Virus record (IMG/VR): IMGVR_UViG_3300033153_006701
Span: 1 to 64,000 of that record
DNA length: 64,000 nucleotides
Source of the DNA: a virus
Direction: 5' to 3' (one strand)
The notes under the pieces: model-generated
The model's input: the letters and a program-made list of their open reading frames with translations, nothing else
Told to the model about the DNA's origin: nothing
Databases searched by the model: none
Made by a program: the position numbers and the translations under genes
Shown: positions 51,499 to 60,489 of the stretch, in pieces
Position numbering within the stretch: position 1 is the first letter of the stretch
Layout of the letters: every line of letters starts with the position of its first letter

Positions 51499-54400
51499 TT
51501 AGCTAGCGGCGGCTGTACAGTCCAAATAATGAACAGTAATACGAACTGCTCCATCGTCAAAACCAGGATCCCCACCGATGGCAGTTAAACGAACCTCGTC
51601 TCCAGCCGCAAAATTTTGAATCGTCGAATTAGTCCAATCTGTATTGTCACTAGTTGTCCCAAGTGCCCCTGAGATTTCACTACCCCAATCTTCGTTACCA
51701 AAACCAGTAAGTGGAGCTATGCTATAACTATCTGCTCCTTCAATTGAGCTTGTTACACGAGTAGAAACTGCCACCACAACCGCGCCAGCTGGAATAAAAA
51801 TGCCCGTAGTGGTGTCACTTGCACCATCCAAGCTACTCAAGACAGTACTAACAGATTTGATATTCAGAGTTTGGCTGTTAGATAAATCATTAGAAATTTC
51901 TATATCACCATCACCAAGAACAGCCATACGTGTATTGTCTCCATGTGTCTGCAACAAGATACTCCCTGTACTAGAGCTCCCAGCGTCTGCTTCTCCAGTT
52001 CTAATAGAGACATCACCAGTCTCTCCAACTGTATCGCTGTTTCCAGTCCATAGACGAAGTTCTCCACTATCATAATCACCTGCATTTTCAGAGTCCCCAG
52101 TCCTAATAGTTATCATTCCACTACTATATGCAGGAGATACATCATTTGTGCGGAGATCTAACGTGCCACGACCTGCGTTATAAAAATCAACATTCGAATC
52201 ACTATAGAGTCTAAGGGCGGTTGAGGTGAAATAGGTAATAGGACCAATAGAAATTTTATTGCTGGCACCAAGTGCTAAGTCTAAACCGTCCCAGGTCAAG
52301 TTACTGTCACCGCTAACAGTATTTGAATCAGAAAAAACAGCTATCTCATTTTGTGCTGGAGTTTCAGCAGCATCGATAGCCACGCTAGTTTCCCATGCAC
52401 ATGTGCCGTCGCCCACGGCAGTCAATAGGTAACCATCAGCAATAGCAGTTGCTGCTAAATCATCGGCCTCAATCTCGTCTGCTCCACCATCATGATGTCG
52501 TGAGCCATGGGCAGATACATCTACACCGTCAACATTTCCAGTGACTGTAATTGCTCCAGTAATGGCCAATGTCGACCCGTCCCATGTAAAATTCGTATCA
52601 CCTTCAATGCTGTCGCTACCGGTGAATACTGCAATACGGTCGTCTTCGCCATCCGTTGCATCAACGCCAGTCCCGCTGAGACCGGATGCAGTCAGGTCAA
52701 TCTCGGCACCATCATGAGGCTTGTAGTACAAGGCGCCGTCAGTCTTGGCATAGAGAGCTCCATACCCGGCAGTGATACCGGTCGCTTCCGTAGCAAGTTC
52801 TTCCAGCTCAAGGAACCCGGTCGGAGTGATAGCCAGCCGTGTATTGGTGCCATGGGTTTGGAAGTAGATTCCACCCGCGTCAGCCACACCTACAACAGCA
52901 GCACCGGTCCTTAATGTGATATCTCCTGTATTGCCGTCAGTGTCAGTTGTCGCACCTGTTACAAGGGTGATAGCCCCACTGGCATAGTCGCCCGCATTGG
53001 TCTGATCCCCCGTGTAGAAGTCGAGGGAACCAGAATCTATGGCAGTAGAGGCATCAGCAGTGAAGAACTCAGTATCTCCACCGATATAGTAATTGTTCAT
53101 TCGGCCAAGGGAGGCATAAAGAGACAGCCGATTCGCAGCAAAGTACGCACTGTCTATGCTTGTCGCCCAGGAGTTGGCTTTTACGTTGCCGAGGGCTCCG
53201 CCGGCATCCTGAAACGTAAGGAACGATGACCCAACAAGCAGGCGAAACGAGTACGTCCCTGCAGCGTTCCAGATCTTGAGCGCCCCATCGGCAGGCGCTG
53301 ACAACCTCGTCAAGCCACCTAGCTGGACGGTACTATCGCTCGCATCGATGCGGAGCTGCTCGACTGTACCATGAGTCTGGAAGATAATGTCTCCCGCATC
53401 GGCAGCACCAACAACAGCAACACCCGTTTTTAGAATAATGCTTCCCGAATCACCGATGGTATTTGTCGTCGCACCCGTCTCGAGAGTAATCGAACCGCTA
53501 TCGTAGTTGCCCACGTTGGTTTGATCACCGGTCCATAAGTGCAAAGAGCCACTATCACCAGTGAAAGAATGGTTGGACGAATAGATGTTGAGGCCCCAGT
53601 AGGTATGGCTTTGGTAAATTGAAGCATTCATCGCAGCAGAGAACTTCACTGCCGCGTCGCTTATATATGCAGTTGAGCCACAATAAAAAGCTGACCCCTG
53701 TACGGAAGCCGTATACCCATCCTCGTCTAGAACAATAAGTCGAGCATTTGTGGTTGAGGTATCAAGCCTGATGCCCTGGCCACTGGCTGCATTGTTGATG
53801 ATAAGATCACCGTCGGCAGGAGCCGTGAGTCTCGTCGTTCCTGCGAGCTGGATCCCGGACGTGGTTAGAGTGACGCCGTCCCAAGTGAAAGTAGAGTCGC
53901 CCTCGATTGTATCCCCATCCGTAAAAACAGCGATTTGATTATCAGCAGGTGAGCCAGAAGTATCTACGCCACCAGCAGCTTGTACGTCAAGGTCTACCCA
54001 ATCGACTCCATCATGTCCCTGGAAGTTAGATCCATCCCACTGAATATCACCAGCTGTCGTTGAAGACGTAGAACCAACTCGGATACCGTTGGCGAACTGA
54101 ACATCTTGGTTGAAATCGATCCGCATTGCTTCAAACAATCCAGTCGTGTTACCGGTACTAAACACCAGATCGGCGGACACCGAGTCCACAGCAGAACCGT
54201 TCTGGATGCACCTAATTCTAGCACCCTCATCCCAATTCGGCCCAGATGATCGAACACCTCGGAAATTGATTGATGCAAGAATATCTTCGTCAGCGGTAGC
54301 CGTGAGGGTTCCAACACTAGTTCCCCTGGAACGACGAAGGTCCAATGCACTGTAATCATTTGCTCCAGTACCATAAGCACTGACTCTCGTAGCACAGGTA

Positions 54401-55623
54401 CTCACATTAGCAACCTCAAGCTTGCCTCCAGGCGAAGCAGTACCAATACCAATACCAACATTGCCCTCATAATCAAGCACCATATAATCTTGAAGATCTG
54501 AACCATCATTGGTGCGAAAGACTAGCTTGCCCTGGTCGTCTGCCCCGTTACGCTGTCCCTCAACTGTAGCAATAGTATTGCCACCGGAACCATCTTTGAG
54601 AGTAAAGCTAATTGCGACACCAAAACCATCCACCATCACAGCATCAGTTTCGTGCACGATGTTGAGCGGCGACCTAGCAGTATTTGTGTAAGAGGCAGCA
54701 TACTCCAATCGGCAAGAAGTCGAAGAATCACGGACAGTAAGCCGATTCCCTAAAGTTTCAGTGCCAATACCAACGCGCTGGCTGGAGTCGATCCGCATGG
54801 CCTCTACGAACATAGAGCCGCTGTCAGTCTCAAAGATCAGTGCACCCTGGCCGTCTGCCCCATCCCGTATACCAGCGATAGCAGCAATTGACTGGACAGC
54901 TCCGGGGTCCTTGATCGAAAACACAACACCGGCACCGAAGCCATCCACCATGTTTCCGTCAGTAACATGACGGACACTGAGTACAGACCGGTACACACTT
55001 GTGAGACTGGAAGAAAACTCAGCCAAAATTGGCCAATTTGCTGAAGCCGCGTTGTTAACGTATAGCTGATTGCTGTCCCAAGTCAGATTTGCATCACCTT
55101 CAAGGGTTCCATTACCAGTCCATACGGCAACCTGGTCATCAACTGGCGTATCTACCTTGGTAACAGCAATCAAGATGTGAGAATCTATCTGAGTATGGGT
55201 ATTAGAACCAACATTTTGGATACTTAGATGGCTGATATCAGTAGTCAGATTATGTGTGTTAGTAATTAAGGCGTGATCAATATCGGTCGTTAGATTATGT
55301 GTATTGAGGATACTGTTGTGATCAATAGATGCTTCTGTAAAGTGAATATCAGTATCAGCAGCATGAGAAGTATAGTTAGAGCTAAGAGTAGAGACATCTA
55401 CTCCATCTACATTACCGACATTGGTGACAGCGCTGGCCCCCATATCTAGGTCACCAGTCATTGCTCGAGAGCCAGTCACCAGCAAGTACTGAGTATGGTC
55501 GTCATCTAGAAGACCATCTAGTTCGCCATGGTTAGTGACAATCCCACTAACAGTGGTTCCTCCGCCGCTGGTCACGCCGAGAATATCATGTATTCTCTTA
55601 TGTTCCACAATAGGGTTAGGCAC
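51499..55623 (-). CDS. Large repetitive tail fibre or virion appendage protein (1374 aa)
   Basis: This 1374-residue protein has the features of long phage fibres. The N terminus (PIVEHKRIHDILGVTSGGG, then HGELDGLLDDDHTQYLLV) resembles particle-attachment segments. It then has a His/Thr-rich stretch (NTHNLTTDIDH), GIGT motifs at about 278-296 (QRVGIGTETLGN) and 386-404, four 'AVFT...EGD...TWDG' units, and three long repeats of about 75 residues at about 678-760, 854-934 and 1152-1236. The final residues are Ser/Asp/Thr-rich with a closing beta domain. It lacks cysteine-rich or catalytic motifs. The start is a GTG at 55623. The central DNA (52.6-54.3 kb) is richer in G and C than elsewhere, suggesting recombination. 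Receptor unknown. Confidence 0.7.
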   Translation of the reverse strand: MPNPIVEHKRIHDILGVTSGGGTTVSGIVTNHGELDGLLDDDHTQYLLVTGSRAMTGDLDMGASAVTNVGNVDGVDVSTLSSNYTSHAADTDIHFTEASIDHNSILNTHNLTTDIDHALITNTHNLTTDISHLSIQNVGSNTHTQIDSHILIAVTKVDTPVDDQVAVWTGNGTLEGDANLTWDSNQLYVNNAASANWPILAEFSSSLTSVYRSVLSVRHVTDGNMVDGFGAGVVFSIKDPGAVQSIAAIAGIRDGADGQGALIFETDSGSMFVEAMRIDSSQRVGIGTETLGNRLTVRDSSTSCRLEYAASYTNTARSPLNIVHETDAVMVDGFGVAISFTLKDGSGGNTIATVEGQRNGADDQGKLVFRTNDGSDLQDYMVLDYEGNVGIGIGTASPGGKLEVANVSTCATRVSAYGTGANDYSALDLRRSRGTSVGTLTATADEDILASINFRGVRSSGPNWDEGARIRCIQNGSAVDSVSADLVFSTGNTTGLFEAMRIDFNQDVQFANGIRVGSTSSTTAGDIQWDGSNFQGHDGVDWVDLDVQAAGGVDTSGSPADNQIAVFTDGDTIEGDSTFTWDGVTLTTSGIQLAGTTRLTAPADGDLIINNAASGQGIRLDTSTTNARLIVLDEDGYTASVQGSAFYCGSTAYISDAAVKFSAAMNASIYQSHTYWGLNIYSSNHSFTGDSGSLHLWTGDQTNVGNYDSGSITLETGATTNTIGDSGSIILKTGVAVVGAADAGDIIFQTHGTVEQLRIDASDSTVQLGGLTRLSAPADGALKIWNAAGTYSFRLLVGSSFLTFQDAGGALGNVKANSWATSIDSAYFAANRLSLYASLGRMNNYYIGGDTEFFTADASTAIDSGSLDFYTGDQTNAGDYASGAITLVTGATTDTDGNTGDITLRTGAAVVGVADAGGIYFQTHGTNTRLAITPTGFLELEELATEATGITAGYGALYAKTDGALYYKPHDGAEIDLTASGLSGTGVDATDGEDDRIAVFTGSDSIEGDTNFTWDGSTLAITGAITVTGNVDGVDVSAHGSRHHDGGADEIEADDLAATAIADGYLLTAVGDGTCAWETSVAIDAAETPAQNEIAVFSDSNTVSGDSNLTWDGLDLALGASNKISIGPITYFTSTALRLYSDSNVDFYNAGRGTLDLRTNDVSPAYSSGMITIRTGDSENAGDYDSGELRLWTGNSDTVGETGDVSIRTGEADAGSSSTGSILLQTHGDNTRMAVLGDGDIEISNDLSNSQTLNIKSVSTVLSSLDGASDTTTGIFIPAGAVVVAVSTRVTSSIEGADSYSIAPLTGFGNEDWGSEISGALGTTSDNTDWTNSTIQNFAAGDEVRLTAIGGDPGFDDGAVRITVHYLDCTAAAS
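51915..52165 (-). repeat. Third copy of 75-residue fibre repeat
   Basis: This segment encodes about residues 1152-1236 of the fibre protein: TLDLRTNDVSPAYSSG, ITIRTGDSENAGDYDSGE and a close ending in LLQTHGDNTRMAV. It matches the copies at 52820-53060 and 53343-53590 in the order 'TGD..NaGdYdSG', 'TGxxx..GxtGdixxrTG', 'QTHG.xxrl'. Confidence 0.6.
52820..53060 (-). repeat. Second copy of 75-residue fibre repeat
   Basis: This segment encodes about residues 854-934 of the fibre protein: DSGSLDFYTGDQTNAGDY, ITLVTGATTDTDGNTGD and YFQTHGTNTRLAI. It is the copy most similar to the first one (53343-53590), sharing TGDQTN and TGATT and TGxAVVG. Confidence 0.6.
53343..53590 (-). repeat. First copy of 75-residue fibre repeat
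   Basis: This segment encodes about residues 678-760 of the fibre protein: DSGSLHLWTGDQTNVGNY, ITLETGATTNTIGDSGS and IIFQTHGTVEQLRI. Three such copies alternate with the 'AVFT..EGD..TWDG' units. The repeats probably build a long beta-structured shaft. Confidence 0.6.
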
Positions 55624-56118
55624 TTATTTAGCTCCTAGATACTTAGCAAACGTCAGCAACTTTCTTCCTACCCACTCACCAAATGAACCAGATACAACAT
55701 GGTCTGTCCGAGCTGCGTCCCAAACAGCAGCAGCGATTTCGGTTGGAGTGATGACATTAATCAAACCTGCGCTATTTGCCGCACGAACCGAAACTTGGTT
55801 TGCATTAGTAACTTCGAGAACATTTGAGTTAGCACCAACTAGATTTACAACATACTGGCCATCTTCAAAGGTGACTGTATAGCCATTGATAATCTCAATA
55901 ATTCGAGCATAGGTTACGCCGCCCAAAAGAACCTCAGTATTATGATTGTGGGTATCAAGAAAAGGCATTCCCTCTGGGTCCCACTCTGCTGCTCTTAGCC
56001 AGAGGTGAAAATCATTGAGATCTAGTTCTCTAATTTCGGGAGGCCCTGCGTCAATCAACGTTAGGTCAGCCTTAGGGACAGTGATGACTCTTGTTCCCCA
56101 GTCAATTGAAATAGCCAT
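55624..56118 (-). CDS. Small virion-associated protein, 164 residues
   Basis: The 164-residue protein reads MAISIDWGTRVITVPKADL, then LDLNDFHLWLRAAEWDPEG, DTHNHNTEVLLGGVTYAR, IIEIINGYTVTFEDGQYVV and GANSNVLEVTNANQVSVRAA, and ends with a helical tail (GSFGEWVGRKLLTFAKYLG). From memory this gene type (DTHNHNTEV, NGYTVTFEDGxYxVNLVGANSN) is common in environmental tailed phages and lies beside fibre genes. It could be a fibre-linked assembly or adaptor protein. ATG 56118 sits twelve bases after the coiled-coil gene. No catalytic residue pattern was seen. Confidence 0.5.
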   Translation of the reverse strand: MAISIDWGTRVITVPKADLTLIDAGPPEIRELDLNDFHLWLRAAEWDPEGMPFLDTHNHNTEVLLGGVTYARIIEIINGYTVTFEDGQYVVNLVGANSNVLEVTNANQVSVRAANSAGLINVITPTEIAAAVWDAARTDHVVSGSFGEWVGRKLLTFAKYLGAK

Positions 56119-56130
56119 CAGCTGCTCCTA

Positions 56131-56442
56131 TTAGTCTTCGTCGCCGGGGTCTGACTTTAGTCCTTTCTCCATTCGAAAGGCCTTGATCTTCGACCTAAGG
56201 CCAGCAATCTCTTGTTCTAGCTGTCTCTTTTCATTTGAGCTCTGCATCAAATGATTGGAGACAATTGTCTGCTGCTGGCTTATCCCCGCCTGTAGACTTT
56301 GTATTTGAACAGCTAGCTGGCGATTCTCTGCTGCAGCAATATTGAGAGCCTTATGTAGGTTCTCTACTGCCTCATTTGTTGAGGTGTGAATCTCCTGCAG
56401 GCGCTTATACTTTACCTCTAACGGAATTTCTTTTTCAGACAT
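56131..56442 (-). CDS. Small coiled-coil protein, 103 residues
   Basis: The 103-residue product starts at ATG 56442, preceded by GGGAG five bases upstream; a longer frame from TTG 56457 is less likely. It is almost wholly helical, with heptad-like spacing (LHKALNIAAAENRQLAVQIQ, SLQAGISQQQTIVSNHLM, EKRQLEQEIAGLRSKIKAF) and a charged end (KGLKSDPGDED). Coiled coils of this length may trimerise and help fibre assembly. It lies between a fibre-like protein and a small virion protein, so a fibre chaperone or connector is possible. There is no membrane segment. Confidence 0.5.
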   Translation of the reverse strand: MSEKEIPLEVKYKRLQEIHTSTNEAVENLHKALNIAAAENRQLAVQIQSLQAGISQQQTIVSNHLMQSSNEKRQLEQEIAGLRSKIKAFRMEKGLKSDPGDED

Positions 56443-56478
56443 TGTACTCCCTTTCAAATTACTGACCTGTCGCTGCCT

Positions 56479-56508
56479 AGAATAGCACCATTACTCATCC
56501 TTCACCAA
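56479..56508 (-). promoter_or_regulatory. Possible extended -10 promoter for the coiled-coil gene
   Basis: On the minus strand TTGGTG (56508-56503) and TGCTATTCT (56487-56479) are separated by 18 bases between the -35 and the TATTCT hexamer. TG one base before the hexamer would make an extended -10. It overlaps the end of the 618-residue gene and lies upstream of ATG 56442. Weak support only. Confidence 0.25.
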
Positions 56509-58347
56509 GAAAGATGTTTGAGAGAAGCCTCCCGACCCAATTGCTCCTACCAGAGGAGCTGCCTTATAGAGAGGAGTTGTAGTCCCTCGGCGAACAATGC
56601 CCTCAACTGGCTGAGAGCTCGTATAGACAAATGCGATCGCGAGCTCGCCATCTATATCCGTATCTCCATCTAGGATAACTGCTGTAGCAGTTGGTGAGCC
56701 AGTAGCTGGCGAGTCAGGTGTACCAGTCACAGTATAGGTATAGGTACTTGCTCCAGTAACAGTTATCGTCGTGACAGAGTTATATTCCTGCTCTGCAGCC
56801 CCTTTAATCAAGACCTTATCGTCGGTCTCGAATGGATGAGAGGAGTGTGTCACAGTCGCTGTAGAGCCAGAGCGCTCAATGTCCACCGATATCTGATAGG
56901 GTAGGTCACCACCAGTATCAGCAAGCAGGAGAGCACGAGCAGTCTCGATGTTCGTAAGTAAGGCAGCATCCTTTGCAATAATCTTCACCTCAACTTGGTT
57001 AACGTTCATAATAACTGTTGCGGTACCTGGAGCAGTCTTATAGGTAAAATTGCCATTGCCACCGAAGACATTGATAGTCACAGTGCCACTAGTACGCGCT
57101 ACATAGATAGTCGAGTCGTCCTCTTCGTTACCTGCGTTAAAGCCAGTTGTTGTCCAACCACGTAGATTGATCGTTGTCGGAGAGCTGGTTCCGAGCTCGA
57201 TTGCATGGTGAGCATTCGTTCCTTTGGAGAACGTCATGTCGTCCAGATAACCATCTGGATCTGTTGCTACATCCCAAATGAACGCTGAGGTATTAGTTGC
57301 GACCGTGGAAGTGATGACCTTTGATCCTGTAAAGGTTCCACCGGCTGCCGTGATGGCTCCACACGAAGTCCAGATTGTATTGGTCGAGGTAGCGTTGGTA
57401 CCGCCAAATACAAATGTATTCATCCCAGTAAACTGGCAGGCATCCCAGTTCAGATCTGCATCGACCCCGGCCGAAGAGAATGTCCCGGGGCAGTACGTAC
57501 CAAGCGCGGTGAACTTGACGTTGGACCAGTCAATGCGCGAACTGGCATTGGTTACTACGATCGCGTTGAAGACATCGGCCGTTGCCTTGGGCGTGTCGGC
57601 AATCTTGATGTCGACATTGCTGTCTCGCATATCGACGATGTTGTTCGTGCCGAGTGACAGGAGCCCCTTCCACACGTAACTGCCGCCGACCTCCTGAAAC
57701 AAACCCCACCTGGCAGCGACGGCATCGTTTGCTGCAGCAATCCCGGCGAACGTCGCATAGTTGTCCGCCCCCTCTCCGTACTCAACGATCAACTCACCGC
57801 GACCCCACCGGAACACGTCGAGCCCAAACGGTCGCCCACGGGAAAGACCCGCAGCGATCGACATCGCTCCACCGAAGAACTGGTAGACGGTGGCCGATGG
57901 TGAGCCAACGCTGTCGTCCTCGGACTCTTCCGGGTTGACCACCACGTTCACCCAGCCGCCGTATGGGTTCGGCTCACGATCGCTGCCGCCAGTATCCCAC
58001 GCGCGGAAGTCACCACGACTAGACCCGATGATCACCCGTTGCCCGCCAGCGGTGTAGATGGCGAGCGCGTTCGGCACACCGAAGAACTGCCACACGAACA
58101 GGCAGTCCGTGCCGTCCCACGCGCTAATGTCGGTACCGTAGTCGGCGATCATCGTGCCCACGCCGGCCTTGGTACACTGCGCAGAGATGCACTGGGCGCC
58201 GCCGTTCACGTTGGCGATGTAGTATTCGCCCTCATCATCCGGTGCGCCCTGGTCGTCCCAGGCAGCATTGGTCGACTCATCCCACGACGTTACGTCTTCG
58301 GCATCATCGACTACAAGCAGATCCGTTGTATAGCTAGGTGCCGTCAT
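56491..58347 (-). CDS. Virion surface or fibre-like protein with a composition break (618 aa)
   Basis: The 618-residue protein starts MTAPSYTTDLLVVDDAEDVT and contains GTDCLFVWQFFGVPNALAIY, then PYGGWVNVVVNPEES and GDNYATFAGIAAANDAVA. From memory this resembles beta-helix-like proteins seen in environmental phages. The C terminus has a GVSGGS-like Ser/Thr-rich section and TYTYTVTGTPDSPATGSP, with an Ig-like strand order. The first 290 residues (57,470-58,345) are coded by DNA much richer in G and C than the rest of this gene, which points to a module swap. ATG 58347 has GGAG upstream and a strong hairpin 20 bases before it. Role unknown; surface attachment is inferred. Confidence 0.5.
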   Translation of the reverse strand: MTAPSYTTDLLVVDDAEDVTSWDESTNAAWDDQGAPDDEGEYYIANVNGGAQCISAQCTKAGVGTMIADYGTDISAWDGTDCLFVWQFFGVPNALAIYTAGGQRVIIGSSRGDFRAWDTGGSDREPNPYGGWVNVVVNPEESEDDSVGSPSATVYQFFGGAMSIAAGLSRGRPFGLDVFRWGRGELIVEYGEGADNYATFAGIAAANDAVAARWGLFQEVGGSYVWKGLLSLGTNNIVDMRDSNVDIKIADTPKATADVFNAIVVTNASSRIDWSNVKFTALGTYCPGTFSSAGVDADLNWDACQFTGMNTFVFGGTNATSTNTIWTSCGAITAAGGTFTGSKVITSTVATNTSAFIWDVATDPDGYLDDMTFSKGTNAHHAIELGTSSPTTINLRGWTTTGFNAGNEEDDSTIYVARTSGTVTINVFGGNGNFTYKTAPGTATVIMNVNQVEVKIIAKDAALLTNIETARALLLADTGGDLPYQISVDIERSGSTATVTHSSHPFETDDKVLIKGAAEQEYNSVTTITVTGASTYTYTVTGTPDSPATGSPTATAVILDGDTDIDGELAIAFVYTSSQPVEGIVRRGTTTPLYKAAPLVGAIGSGGFSQTSFLVKDE

Positions 58348-58366
58348 ACGATCTCCAGATCCCTAG

Positions 58367-58397
58367 GTCCAGGATCACCCGGCTGGTGACCCTGGAC
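58367..58397 (-). promoter_or_regulatory. Strong RNA hairpin upstream of the 618-residue gene
   Basis: In the 103-base gap, the minus strand can form a 13-pair stem (arms GTCCAGGGTCACC and GGTGATCCTGGAC, one G-U pair, loop of five). It ends 20 bases before ATG 58347. No T run follows, so termination is unlikely. The rest of the gap shows no clear promoter. The hairpin is G/C-rich like the start of the gene beside it. Confidence 0.55.
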
Positions 58398-58450
58398 ACG
58401 AGGAATAGCTTGCAACAGAGTGTGCATCCATCGCATTCCACAATTATTCC

Positions 58451-60409
58451 TTATGCATCCGACGCTCTAATAGCGGTAACGGAACCACCACCAGAGCCTA
58501 GGGTACCCTGAGACTCGAAGGTCTTAATCGGGGTAGGCCCACCATCTCTTACTCGAATCCACAGTGTACGAGGAGAGTCATAAACCGTAGTAAACGACAT
58601 GCTCGAAACAACCGCTGCCTTATCAAGGTACGAGATGAAGATGTTTTTACCTGCTGTTGAGTCATCTGGATCCAAGAAGTCATATCCACTGATGGAGAAA
58701 GTAGAAGCAGCCCATGAGTAGTAGTTGATTCTACGATAAGTTAAGACATCAAGCTGAATACGAATGGTGCCAGCCGTTGGAGTATCGTCCGGAATCTGCG
58801 TCGTAGAAACAACAGCGTTTTCCGTGCCTGCGTCAAGAGTGGTGTCCAACACCATCTGATCCTTCTCGAAGTCAGCACCAGTATCCTTTGGTCCTACCAA
58901 GACATAGTCACCGGCAGTCAATCCATCAACTGTAAAGGTAACATTGTTAGGAGCAGGATTAGTGTCACCTTCAAGGTCCTGTACGGTATCTGGGAAGCTT
59001 AGGTCATCCTGATCTACGCCGATACCGAAGGCACCGATGAGAGAACCAGTAAACGCGCCCAAGAAGATCTTAGGAATAGTACGTGAAGTAGATGCTCCAT
59101 TTACATCAGCTGTGCAATCTGAGTCTCTTCCGCGAAGAGGAAGACCGGTTGCTGGAGCAACTCCAGAGATGAGCTGAATCCACAAAGTTCCCTCTGCTAC
59201 GTTGTCATACAGAGCTAGAAGAACACCTTCTCCTCCATCCTTATCTCCATTGGTAACTGCTCCATCGACAGCCGCTGTGACGCCTGTAACAGCACCAGTA
59301 GAAACGCTCCACTCAGTCATTACTTCCGTAGTAGCAGGAGCCGCTGAGGTATCCTCGAGGGCTATTCTACAATCAGTACTGCCATTGTCGTACAATACCT
59401 TTCCGGCATTACCGCCAGCAAATACGACGTAGTTTCCCTCAGCAAAGGTTCCACCAACTAGAGAAGTATAGGTAACATCAGTTCCCCATGTAATAATCTC
59501 TTGCTCCTGGAATGGGCCGCTAAGCTCATTGTTATAGTCAAACTCATGGGTAATACCAAGGAACAAGTCTCCAATAACACCATCAGTAGTTCTAGTCGTT
59601 CCACTACCCGTTAGTGCCTTAAGGTATTCATAGACACCCTTTAGCTGATCAGCTGAGCTATCTGCACCATAAGTCCACTTAGAATAGTAAGGCTGGTCAC
59701 CATTACCATCATTGATGTCGATCAACTGATAGCCACCTGTTGGGGCCGCAGCTGATCCACCACTGTTGACAACATGGGTATATCCAGATACCTCAAGCTG
59801 AGCAGTGTCGTTCTGTGCATCTGGAGTAGTCGAGACAGCAGCAACTGCTTCTCCTGTCCCTAGCTGCACATTAAAGAAGTCATATGTATCGCCCCAATGT
59901 CGGGCCTGGACACGGACCTTCTGCAAGTCAACGTCATGAGCGTTCTGGCGAGTCTTCACCAAAACACGCATGAGAATACCAGCAGTAGAGTCACCGTTGT
60001 ATCCACCACCAGACTGGGTTCCCCAGAAAGGAACCGTGTCACTATCGTAGAAATCGTTATCCCTAACGATAGTAAGCTGGGTTACGCTGTTATTTACAGC
60101 TCCAAGAACTCGTAGGCCAGAATAGATTGTTCCTCCACTGGCCTGCGTAATTGATCCTCCATACAAAAACTTAGCTGCATCATCGTCGATATTGTAAGTT
60201 CCTAGGAGAGTGATGATCTGGTCCGTAATACGTTCAGACGGAGTGCTTGAAACGATATCGATCAGATCGTTACCACTTGTGCTCGCCGCTGGATCATCAG
60301 CCAAATCCTGAAGCCAACGGTGTAGTGCAAGAACGGTATAGTGTGTCGCTCCACTGACGTGGCGAATGTCGCCATTTACCGCAGCAGAAAAGTCGTCGCC
60401 AATAGCCAT
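58451..60409 (-). CDS. Virion surface or fibre-like protein, 652 residues
   Basis: The 652-residue protein starts MAIGDDFSAAVNGDIRHVSG, then TVLALHRWLQDLADDPAAST, DIVSSTPSERITDQIITLLG and DDAAKFLYGGSITQASGG. From memory this order occurs in a virion protein of environmental phages, often beside fibre genes. A beta-rich body with SGYTHVVNSGG and TFTVDGLTAGDYVLVGPK follows. It is Asp/Thr/Gly-rich and has no signal peptide or catalytic motif. ATG 60409 has AGGGAG about ten bases upstream, and a promoter candidate lies 40-70 bases before it. A structural surface role is inferred from neighbours. Confidence 0.5.
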   Translation of the reverse strand: MAIGDDFSAAVNGDIRHVSGATHYTVLALHRWLQDLADDPAASTSGNDLIDIVSSTPSERITDQIITLLGTYNIDDDAAKFLYGGSITQASGGTIYSGLRVLGAVNNSVTQLTIVRDNDFYDSDTVPFWGTQSGGGYNGDSTAGILMRVLVKTRQNAHDVDLQKVRVQARHWGDTYDFFNVQLGTGEAVAAVSTTPDAQNDTAQLEVSGYTHVVNSGGSAAAPTGGYQLIDINDGNGDQPYYSKWTYGADSSADQLKGVYEYLKALTGSGTTRTTDGVIGDLFLGITHEFDYNNELSGPFQEQEIITWGTDVTYTSLVGGTFAEGNYVVFAGGNAGKVLYDNGSTDCRIALEDTSAAPATTEVMTEWSVSTGAVTGVTAAVDGAVTNGDKDGGEGVLLALYDNVAEGTLWIQLISGVAPATGLPLRGRDSDCTADVNGASTSRTIPKIFLGAFTGSLIGAFGIGVDQDDLSFPDTVQDLEGDTNPAPNNVTFTVDGLTAGDYVLVGPKDTGADFEKDQMVLDTTLDAGTENAVVSTTQIPDDTPTAGTIRIQLDVLTYRRINYYSWAASTFSISGYDFLDPDDSTAGKNIFISYLDKAAVVSSMSFTTVYDSPRTLWIRVRDGGPTPIKTFESQGTLGSGGGSVTAIRASDA

Positions 60410-60450
60410 TGTGTTTTACTCCCTGACCCCTCCACCGAGGCCTTCAAAAA

Positions 60451-60478
60451 AGAATATAGTGTTCGAAGTTAGTGTCAA
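60451..60478 (-). promoter_or_regulatory. Possible promoter before the 652-residue gene
   Basis: In an 80-base gap, the minus strand has TTGACA (60478-60473) then, after 16 bases, TATTCT (60456-60451). The -35 is a perfect match to the bacterial sigma-70 consensus, and the -10 matches four of six. A run of T follows. It would start transcription 30-40 bases before ATG 60409. It is the best promoter candidate in the window, but the spacing is slightly short. Confidence 0.45.
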
Positions 60479-60489
60479 GTAAGAGTAAC

